DNA from: Metallosphaera hakonensis JCM 8857 = DSM 7519
Lineage (GTDB): Archaea > Thermoproteota > Thermoprotei_A > Sulfolobales > Sulfolobaceae
DNA length: 64,000 nt
NCBI RefSeq assembly: GCF_003201675.2
Contig: NZ_CP029287.2
Location: 124,001 to 188,000, forward strand
Direction: 5' to 3'
Below, one piece after another: positions 17,537 to 24,814 of this stretch. How positions within the stretch are numbered: position 1 is the first letter of the stretch; each line of letters begins with the position of its first letter. The translations under genes were made by a program, and so were the position numbers. The notes below the pieces were generated by a model. The model was not told the DNA's origin. It did not search any database and worked only from the letters and a program-made list of their open reading frames with translations.

Positions 17537-18001
17537 TCAGCGGATGTCGAAACGATTCTGGAGTTCTCGGTTTTCCGTTTCTTCTCTTTTCTTGCCCCCT
17601 GATTTTGTCCCACACTCTTTAAGGATTCCCCTCACTTCTTCATTATTGTAGAGGAACTTAGGGGTTACTACGGTATTTTTAATAAATTTGTTCATTAAGC
17701 GGTCTAAACATCCGAATACCTTCCGACATAGTTCCTTGTCCTCGAGCAGACAGATCAGTTCCAAGGATTCACCGTTGAGGTTCATGAGAATTCTGGACAT
17801 GAACGGATCTCTCTCCTTCCCAGACCCGAACACATACTGTATTAGCTCCCCTGTATCCCTTCCGCAGGTCTTCTTGACGTAGCACCTAAAGATAGTCTTA
17901 AGCAACCAAAGGGTCTCCACGTCCTTTACTTTAATGTTAAGGGTGTGCCTTCTATCTTGTAACTTCTCCAGGCTCATGTTTCGGTATTTATCTAAAGACA
18001 A
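17537..18001 (-). CDS. Unrecognised protein of the CRISPR-like module
   Basis: This 154-residue protein matches no family that I recognise. It is mostly helical, has five cysteines (among them CYVKKTC near 40-46 and C..L..DKELC near 83-92), and a charged, probably disordered tail (TKSGGKKREETENRE). Its start overlaps the end of the Cas5-like gene by 10 bases, so it belongs to the same operon. It could be a second small (Cas11-like) subunit or the signature accessory protein of this variant; a comparison with csx26 of subtype III-G is the first thing to try. Confidence 0.65.
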   Translation of the reverse strand: MSLDKYRNMSLEKLQDRRHTLNIKVKDVETLWLLKTIFRCYVKKTCGRDTGELIQYVFGSGKERDPFMSRILMNLNGESLELICLLEDKELCRKVFGCLDRLMNKFIKNTVVTPKFLYNNEEVRGILKECGTKSGGKKREETENRELQNRFDIR

Positions 18002-18804
18002 GGAGCGATCACCCCCGTTCCGGCTATTAGGTATAATTTCGTGTAGTGGTCCCGCTCGTCCTCAATGGTCAGAGTCTTGTTGATCCAATAGAAGCTCCCT
18101 GGGCTTCCCTTCCTGCACTCGAGGGATATTAAGTAGGCAAGTCGTTTTCCATCCCTCAGTTTGATAAATCTACCCGGTATTCCACCGCATGGATCTTGAG
18201 AATCTTGAGGTTCTGTGAAAGAGTAGGAGTAAACTGGTCTCTCCTGTCCCATGTAGTTGGAGTTCTGAAATCTCAGGATCTTGATGTTGACCCTCGTTGA
18301 GTTCGTCCCAGTTATGTGATTGATGTCTTTCTCGTCAGACAGAACTAGGTTATATAGGCACATTTTGGTTTCGCTCCCCAAAGTTAGACCCTCAGGTTCC
18401 CCTTCAAGCTCCACCACAGTGAAGTTGTTCCCTACGTAGTAGAGATATTTACTAAGAATTTCGAAAATCATTGACTTCTCCCCTACGACATATCCTTCAA
18501 ACCTTGAAAAGTTGAGACCCTTCTCCCTTATGATCTTACTGAAGAACGGTTCAGTCTTATTTAACACTCTGTGTATTGACGTTCTGGAGACGTAGTGTTT
18601 CTTCTGTGATGTTGAACTCCTCCCGTAGTTAATTAGTTTGAAATCAGAGAACATTATCATTTCCTTGGGATCAACCTTATCCTTATTCAACACCATTCCG
18701 TGCACCACTCCTCCAGCCAAGGTGGTGGACGGTATAATCTCCTTGCCGTAAAGACCGAACACCTTTAATCTAACCTTGTACACCGACGGAGAACTTAGGC
18801 TCAT
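17992..18804 (-). CDS. Cas5-like RAMP protein (Csm4/Cmr3/Csx10-type)
   Basis: This 270-residue protein starts like a RAMP (VYKVRLKVFGLYGK) and has the loop 'IPSTTLAGGVVHGMVL' at about 25-40, which corresponds to the P-S-x-x-x-G motif before the first helix of Cas5/Cas7 proteins. The C-terminus ends in a glycine-containing strand-loop-strand 'YLIAGTGVIAPCL'. Its place directly after cas10 (4-base overlap) is where Csm4/Cmr3/Csx10 genes usually lie; such proteins hold the 5' handle of the crRNA and contact Cas10. The assignment to Cas5 rests on position and these motifs. Confidence 0.65.
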   Translation of the reverse strand: MSLSSPSVYKVRLKVFGLYGKEIIPSTTLAGGVVHGMVLNKDKVDPKEMIMFSDFKLINYGRSSTSQKKHYVSRTSIHRVLNKTEPFFSKIIREKGLNFSRFEGYVVGEKSMIFEILSKYLYYVGNNFTVVELEGEPEGLTLGSETKMCLYNLVLSDEKDINHITGTNSTRVNIKILRFQNSNYMGQERPVYSYSFTEPQDSQDPCGGIPGRFIKLRDGKRLAYLISLECRKGSPGSFYWINKTLTIEDERDHYTKLYLIAGTGVIAPCL

Positions 18805-21494
18805 ACCAACAACCTCGCCACGTAAGCTCTCACTTTCTCCTCAGGGTTAAGCTCAATGGAGAACGGTTTACTCTGGTACTCTCTAACCAACCTGTAAATC
18901 CCTTCGTTCGTAAGTTTCTTGAAGTTCCTGAATTCGGGGTAGGCAACTTCCTCGCTAGACGTGACCACGAACTCAACTACTTCCTCTGAGTTACCTTTGT
19001 TCAGTCTGTCATCCAACGCCTCCTCAACTTGTTTTAGGGAAAAAGCGTTCAAGGGTTCGGTAGGAACATTGTTTCTGTTCATGATTAGGGGTATTATCTC
19101 AATCACGGTTGGCCCAGATTCGTTATTATCCTTTACGCGTTCCACTCTCTCATTTAGTATCTCAATAATTAACGAAATGCTTGTGTATGTCTTAGCCTTG
19201 ATGAGATAGATCTGAATACTAGGTAAGCTGGACGCTTTTACGTATTCTCCAGGTTTATCTAACCAATCCAACTTGAAGATCACTTCCTTGAGGAATCGGA
19301 CCACATCTTTCTTCCGAATCGCGGTCATCAACAAGGGTGAGAAAGTCGTTGGAGCGACAAGGATTAATTGATTGATTCCAACTATGTAAGTTAACGCTAG
19401 GACCTCCTCTCCTAGGATTGAGAAGCTCTGCATCAAGCTGAAGTATCTGTCGAGAGCCTTCGGAACCTCTATTTCTTTTCTTAACTTGCCCGCGTTAGGG
19501 TCATTGAATAACTTTTTACACCCTCTGAAAGAGTTCTGATCTTTTGGTTCCAGAGTTACACTCTTTACTATACTTTCTATCTTTTTCCTGATAAAATAGA
19601 AATTTTTTCCGCCAATTAAATCTTTCAAGTTACCCAAGATGAAATTAGTCGTCTTATTCAACTCTAGTCCATTTTCATACAATTCAACACTATCGAAAAA
19701 TCTCTCCCCTACGGATTCTGGATCCCTCTTCAATTCTTCCCGAAGCTTATCTATCCTTTTCAAGAATTCATTTAAAATATCTTGATTTTGCTGATCCTGT
19801 TTATTCTTGAGTTCGGTTTCTATTTTGGACTTAATGTCATTAGTGAGTTTTCCCACCAAACAGTTAGATAGTTCTAAACATCCAAGTAATTTGATGTAAT
19901 ACTTTCTGGGATTGACCATGAAGGCTTCCGAATCATTCCTTTTAAAGATATCTAGATCAGGCTTTATGATCACATATATAACGTCGTCTGATGAGTCCGC
20001 AAGGTCGTCCAGACTACGACCTCTCCTCTCATGAGGCTTGAACTGCAAAAGGTGCCCCCAACCTTGGCTTTGGTTCCCCCCACCCGTGTTTTCGTCACCA
20101 AACCTCACTCCCGAAGACCTCCCTAAGTAGTAAGAAGATAGTCTTACACCAAGGCAAATATTACATATTTTCTCATCCGAATCCAGTATACCTTTCTTCA
20201 TGAGATTCTCAAATATTTCGGGTTTCATGTTTACGGCTCCTCTGACCTTGCATATATCACAAGTTTCGTGGCCAACAGGGAAACCCCTTATGCGGACTTC
20301 AATTCGTTCGTCCTTGATCCTCTTGGGTTCCCCTTTCTCTCCAAGATTCAATAATTCATTAAGTCTCTTAGCGCTATCTTGAAGTTGTCTCGTGGTATCG
20401 GTCAGGTCTTGGCCAGGGCTTTGAGAGGACTGTTTATTACCAATTATATTCGTTTCGGCAATTATTTTATTCGTGATGTATATTTCATGAACGATTTCGG
20501 ATAGATGTTCACTGAAATTGGACCTCGATAAGGCCTCATTGGGAGCCTTCTCTATGACAGAGCTCGATAAAACTTCATTGAGAGTCTTCTCCACGGCCTC
20601 CTTGACGAACTCGGGTAGTTTAGTCACCCTGTCCTTATCTAGAAAGAGCACTATGGACCTATGGTCAGTATACCATATGAGGGGAGTGAAGAAGTCAATA
20701 AGGGGAGAGTCATATTTACTAAGACCGTCCTCTATGATAATTTTCTTGCAAATATTTCGGGATAAGTTTAGTATTATTTCGTTGAGATGATATAGGAATA
20801 TCCTGGTAATAGCGAAAATGCCTTCTAGATCCTTCAGTTTCCTGATCGAAGAGAGAAAGGGGTTTGAGATCTCAACTACGGTGACATACCTGAGGGATGC
20901 CAGAAAAGCTCCACGGTTATGGGAAAGAACCGAGATATCATTACCTGTTATCCAACTTCTCTGTGGGAAGAACTTAATGGAGTCCACTACAATCTTTAAA
21001 TCTTCTAAGTTCAGATCATCTCCCTGTACAATCTTCTTGAGGGTAGTTGCGAAGATATCACCGTACTTAGATGTCAGATAGGAACATTGATACTTCGACA
21101 AACCCTTAAACTCTTCCTCAGGTTGAACGGGTTTGAAGCGAATGTCCCCAACGGATTCCAGATAATATTGTAGAGACAATGAATAAGGATTTAATATGAC
21201 TGAAGGTAATCTTTCTAGCAGATCCATTACTTTCTCATTATTTCCTATGAACTCTTGGCTCTGTTCAGCCATGCTAGCTATCCGATCGTAATCTTCATAC
21301 TTGGATTTTAGATTAGAATAACCCTGTGAATTTTTAGATCTCCCTCCCTTTGGGAAAAGTCCCTTAAAGAGATCATGAAAGTAAGAAATCAAGGTTTGGT
21401 CTCCACTTGGCGGATATTTCTCTAGGATCTCATCATGTCCATGATTCTTCATCTCTTCACAGACCTGCCGGGATTCGGGGGATTGTGATGACAT
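18801..21494 (-). CDS. Cas10 large subunit with degenerate cyclase motif
   Basis: This 897-residue protein is a type III Cas10. The N-terminal region has an HD-like start ('LISYFHDLFKG', about 34-45), a 'DYDRIASMAEQSQEF' segment like the 'ADRxAA' of HD-Cas10, and 'WITGNDISVLSHNRGAFLASLRY', which matches the 'DISLyDH.k.TAA.A' motif. A zinc site follows in the middle ('CDICKVRGAV', 'EKICNICLGVRLSSYYLG'). The first Palm strand keeps an Asp (IIKPDLDIFKR), but the GGDD of the second Palm is VGIN in 'LTYIVGINQLILVAP'. It therefore should not make cyclic oligoadenylate. It is the first gene of the module, with an ATG about 25-30 bases after a TATA-like caataaag. It is likely the crRNA complex scaffold. 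Confidence 0.85.
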   Translation of the reverse strand: MSSQSPESRQVCEEMKNHGHDEILEKYPPSGDQTLISYFHDLFKGLFPKGGRSKNSQGYSNLKSKYEDYDRIASMAEQSQEFIGNNEKVMDLLERLPSVILNPYSLSLQYYLESVGDIRFKPVQPEEEFKGLSKYQCSYLTSKYGDIFATTLKKIVQGDDLNLEDLKIVVDSIKFFPQRSWITGNDISVLSHNRGAFLASLRYVTVVEISNPFLSSIRKLKDLEGIFAITRIFLYHLNEIILNLSRNICKKIIIEDGLSKYDSPLIDFFTPLIWYTDHRSIVLFLDKDRVTKLPEFVKEAVEKTLNEVLSSSVIEKAPNEALSRSNFSEHLSEIVHEIYITNKIIAETNIIGNKQSSQSPGQDLTDTTRQLQDSAKRLNELLNLGEKGEPKRIKDERIEVRIRGFPVGHETCDICKVRGAVNMKPEIFENLMKKGILDSDEKICNICLGVRLSSYYLGRSSGVRFGDENTGGGNQSQGWGHLLQFKPHERRGRSLDDLADSSDDVIYVIIKPDLDIFKRNDSEAFMVNPRKYYIKLLGCLELSNCLVGKLTNDIKSKIETELKNKQDQQNQDILNEFLKRIDKLREELKRDPESVGERFFDSVELYENGLELNKTTNFILGNLKDLIGGKNFYFIRKKIESIVKSVTLEPKDQNSFRGCKKLFNDPNAGKLRKEIEVPKALDRYFSLMQSFSILGEEVLALTYIVGINQLILVAPTTFSPLLMTAIRKKDVVRFLKEVIFKLDWLDKPGEYVKASSLPSIQIYLIKAKTYTSISLIIEILNERVERVKDNNESGPTVIEIIPLIMNRNNVPTEPLNAFSLKQVEEALDDRLNKGNSEEVVEFVVTSSEEVAYPEFRNFKKLTNEGIYRLVREYQSKPFSIELNPEEKVRAYVARLLV

Positions 21495-22316
21495 TTTAAG
21501 AGAGTCACTAATCTTTATTGCACTACATATCTAAATCTTTTCTCCTTAACTTGTCTCTTAGTTCATTTTTTATTTCATTTGAACAAGTAATAAACCCCCT
21601 CTCAAATTTAGCTCTCATCATGTTTAAGAGGACGAGTAACTTGAGGTCTACCTTAAATTTTATCGAGGTTAACGTTAGGCGCACTTTTAAATCTACGTTG
21701 ATTTCGAATTTATGAGAAACCAATGAGTCTAATATCTGGGAAAATTGAAAGACCCACAAAGTAGAGGATGCAAGTAGCATCAAAAAGAATTTGAGTGGCG
21801 CGTAGAGTGACTTTGGCTATAGATAACGGGTTCACTACTATGGTCAATCATCATCGATCGCGAACTCAGTTTATTTAAGGAATTCTCATAACCTAATTAA
21901 ATATTATTGCAGTAGCTAGGTAATAATTAGGTCCAATAAGTTCCATTATTAGCTTTTTTGTTAACAAATTACAATTTATTATATCTTACGAATCCTCCCA
22001 TGTTCTATCGCTCTTTGGATCTCCTTAAACTGGAGAGATTTACCTAACCTTATTCTAGGCCTATCATCTCTAACTTTCCTCAAGACTATTTCACCTCCTT
22101 CCGAGTGAACCTAAAAAATATCATGTTTTTCACCTTAATCTTGCGCCTGGGACTACTAGTAATAGTTGTGTATTTCACTTAAGAATTACGTTTCTTACAC
22201 AATCTATTCATGGAAGTCTCGCTCCCTATTGGGGCTAATATTATCATTTGATAATTCCTCGAAAATTCCTCCCTCTCCATGACTCTACATTCTTATTTTC
22301 TGATATAAAGATTTTA
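21495..22316. other. Intergenic region upstream of cas10
   Basis: About 820 bases with no gene I can support. An open frame on the minus strand (21523-21783) covers the cas10 promoter and shows no family pattern. At 22163-22220 lies a stretch that recurs at 54987-55043. The rest is AT-rich. Confidence 0.45.
22163..22220 (+). repeat. Dispersed short repeat 2, copy 1
   Basis: About 58 bases from agttgtgtatttcac to tggaagtctc recur with roughly four fifths identity at 54987-55043 in the same orientation. The shared core is acgtttcttacac. It does not code for protein. Confidence 0.45.
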
Positions 22317-22340
22317 CTTTCAACTCTATAGAAGATTAAC
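22317..22340 (-). CRISPR. Solitary CRISPR-repeat-like sequence
   Basis: The 24 bases CTTTCAACTC-TATAGAAGAT-TAAC are, in reverse complement, a Sulfolobales-type CRISPR repeat (GTTAATCT... ending GTTGAAAG). They differ at three of 24 positions from the copy at 17262-17285. No second repeat is found 60-70 bases to either side, so it stands alone, upstream of the type III module and in front of a fragmentary gene. Confidence 0.6.
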
Positions 22341-22381
22341 CGGTCACTTTTATATCGTGTATTGTAATCATTAGAACCTTC

Positions 22382-22711
22382 GTGGTGGGATATGGGCTCA
22401 ACGAAAGCTTAGGTTCCCTCCTTGAGAATGCGGTCTACCTTGAACTTAAAAGAAGATATGGCGGAGATTCCATATTTTACTATCGAGGTAAGAACGAAGT
22501 TGATTTCATAATCCGTCAAAATAACGAGATCAAAGAGGCATATCAAGTTACTTTCACCCTGAACGATGAAAGGGAGATTAAGGGACTTAAGGAGGTTTTG
22601 AGAAGGAAGAAGGTTCCTGCCTACGTTATAACTTTCGATGATGAGGAGAAGGAAATTTCAGGGATTAGGGTTCTGAAGGGTTGGAAGTGGATGTTGGGTT
22701 CTTTTCCTTAG
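22382..22711 (+). pseudogene. C-terminal fragment of an AAA/DUF4143 ATPase
   Basis: These 109 residues match the end of the archaeal AAA_14/DUF4143 ATPases: '[50 protein letters not shown]', the PD-(D/E)xK-like end domain with E-V-D-F and Q-V. The ATPase core and Walker motifs, present in the full-length relative at 39742-40989 (415 residues), are missing here. It is a remnant of a deleted gene; expression as a separate small protein is possible but unproven. Confidence 0.75.
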
Positions 22712-22761
22712 TACGAGAGTCTCGCTCACCTCGACTAACCTGGGCAGAACGTCCCATCATC

Positions 22762-24756
22762 TTATCCCTCCTTCTTTATCTTCAACGAGGAGACGGTCGA
22801 GTTAACTTCAATCGTGTTCCACTGATCATTATCGTGATATATTACAGACCTTAGGTAACTAGGCTTGGAAAGTCTAATTTCACCCTCTCTGGACTCAATC
22901 TCCATGTCCCTTGACTTGAACCTACCGTCATTGAACACCAGAAGGTCATCGTGGGACAGTGGAATCACCGAACCTTCCCTCACGAATATGGGTAACTCGT
23001 CGGTGGATTCAATCCAACCCTCCTTCACCTCCCCAGTCCAGAAGTCGGCCCATTTACCAGGAAGATACACGTCCCTGGTCTTCTCCCTACCAACTAGGGG
23101 AGCGTAAAGGAGGAATCTCCCCACCAGGTATTCGTCGTCCATCCTATAAGCGTTCTCATCCTCCTGAAACTCGTAGAACAGTGGCCTTATGATGGGGTGC
23201 CCGGTTTCATGGGCCTCTACTGCGAGGGAATAGAGGTAAGGGAGGAACCTGTACCTCGTCTCAATTACCCTCCTCACCCTCTCCTTATGTTTTGTGGGGA
23301 GGAAAACCGGTTCGCTGTCAGGTCCGTCCTTGTTCTTGTGGGTCCTGAAGAAGGGGAAGAACATGGCCAATTGGAAGTGCCTGACCAATATCTCAGGGGA
23401 GTTGTCTACCTCTGGAAATTCCCTTCCCTGAAACCCTCCAATGTCCATCCCAACGTAGGGAACTCCTGAGATCGAGAGACCCAGGACCAGTTGAATTTGT
23501 AGCCTCAACTGTTCCCAAGAGGCCGTGTTGTCCCCGGTCCACACTCCGGCAAACCTTTGTATCCCTGCGTAACCTGATCTGCTCAAGATGAAGACGTCGT
23601 CTCTAACCCTCTTCATTCCTTCATATGTGGCCATGGCCTCGTAATAGGGATATGCGTTCCTCACAGTTGTATGGTTCACCTTCCTATTTCTCACCCTATG
23701 TACAACGTTATCGGGGAAGGTGTAGGAGAAGGGACTTTCCTTCACCTGGAAGTCGCCCTTGTGTTGCCTGAGCCTGTGAAGTTCCGTGAAATCTGTGGGC
23801 TCGTTCATGTCCAGCCATATTCCGTCAATTCCCTGTCTCATCCATTTCTCCACCAGATCGGACCACCACTTCCTCGTGTCCTCCCTGAAGAAGTCGGGGT
23901 AAACGCAGTTTCCAGGCCATAACTTCCCAACGAAGAGATCTCCATCCCTGGTTTCGCAGTAATAACCTAGCCCTGACTTGAAGATTTCATATCCCTGATC
24001 GACCCTCACGCTGTGATCCACTATGGTTATCACCTTGACTCCCCTGGAGTGAACCTGTTCCAGGAATCGGGCGGGGTCCGGGAACCTCTTGGGATGCCAG
24101 GTGAAGAGCTTAAATTGGTCCATGAAGTCAATGTCCAGGAATACGGCAGAGAGTGGAAAGCCGTCCCTTGAGAGGAGATCCAGGAGCTCCAGGATGTGGG
24201 TATCGGGATAGTAGGAGTACCTTGAGATCATGTAACCAAAGGCCCACTCCGGAGGTAAGGAGGGCATACCGGTGACCTGGGAGTACTTCTCCAGGACTCT
24301 CTCCACGGAAGGCCCCTCAAAGACGAAGAGTTCCACGGCCTTCTCGGGGACGTAAATTCTTATCTCATCGTAACGTTCCCTCCCCACGTCGAAGATAAGC
24401 TTAGAGGCTGAGTTCACGAAGTACCCTGTGGCGATCCCTTTCCTGACCACCATGAAGAAAGGAATATTCACGTATAGTGGGTCCGAATACTTGTTATATG
24501 CCCCCGCGTCCACGTTATACATGACGTATCTCCCTCGTTTTCTATCGAGTTCAAACGCCTTCTCTCCGAGACCTAGAACGTGATCCCTCACCTCCAGGGG
24601 CTTCACCAGAATGATGCCATTGCCTTCCTCAACTCTCATGTCAAAGTCCTGAAGGGACTTGGAGCTGATCTCTCCCTGAAAGGGAAACTCCACCGGAGGA
24701 AAGGGATCTCCTATCTTAATCTGGTAAATTCCGTCCTTTTCAAATATCTTTATCAT
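22762..24756 (-). CDS. malA: Alpha-glucosidase, GH31
   Basis: This 664-residue protein is a glycoside hydrolase family 31 alpha-glucosidase like MalA of Sulfolobus. The catalytic nucleophile is Asp316 in the motif 'GIWLDMNEP', and the acid/base Asp is in 'GVWTGDNTASWEQL'. 'AFGYMISRYSYYP' and 'SAVFLDIDFMDQFKLFTW' are typical substrate-binding stretches. It removes glucose from the non-reducing end of maltose and malto-oligosaccharides in the cytoplasm. It lies 58 bases downstream of treY on the same strand, so glucan degradation and trehalose making are coupled. Confidence 0.95.
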   Translation of the reverse strand: MIKIFEKDGIYQIKIGDPFPPVEFPFQGEISSKSLQDFDMRVEEGNGIILVKPLEVRDHVLGLGEKAFELDRKRGRYVMYNVDAGAYNKYSDPLYVNIPFFMVVRKGIATGYFVNSASKLIFDVGRERYDEIRIYVPEKAVELFVFEGPSVERVLEKYSQVTGMPSLPPEWAFGYMISRYSYYPDTHILELLDLLSRDGFPLSAVFLDIDFMDQFKLFTWHPKRFPDPARFLEQVHSRGVKVITIVDHSVRVDQGYEIFKSGLGYYCETRDGDLFVGKLWPGNCVYPDFFREDTRKWWSDLVEKWMRQGIDGIWLDMNEPTDFTELHRLRQHKGDFQVKESPFSYTFPDNVVHRVRNRKVNHTTVRNAYPYYEAMATYEGMKRVRDDVFILSRSGYAGIQRFAGVWTGDNTASWEQLRLQIQLVLGLSISGVPYVGMDIGGFQGREFPEVDNSPEILVRHFQLAMFFPFFRTHKNKDGPDSEPVFLPTKHKERVRRVIETRYRFLPYLYSLAVEAHETGHPIIRPLFYEFQEDENAYRMDDEYLVGRFLLYAPLVGREKTRDVYLPGKWADFWTGEVKEGWIESTDELPIFVREGSVIPLSHDDLLVFNDGRFKSRDMEIESREGEIRLSKPSYLRSVIYHDNDQWNTIEVNSTVSSLKIKKEG

Positions 24757-24814
24757 GGGTATGTAAGGACTTGGACATCTTTGAACTTTCCTGATGACCT
24801 TATCACTATTTGCG

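Noticed and set aside
21523-21783. 86-codon minus-strand frame upstream of cas10
   Set aside because: It covers the cas10 promoter; no family pattern, and an opposite-strand frame of similar length exists.
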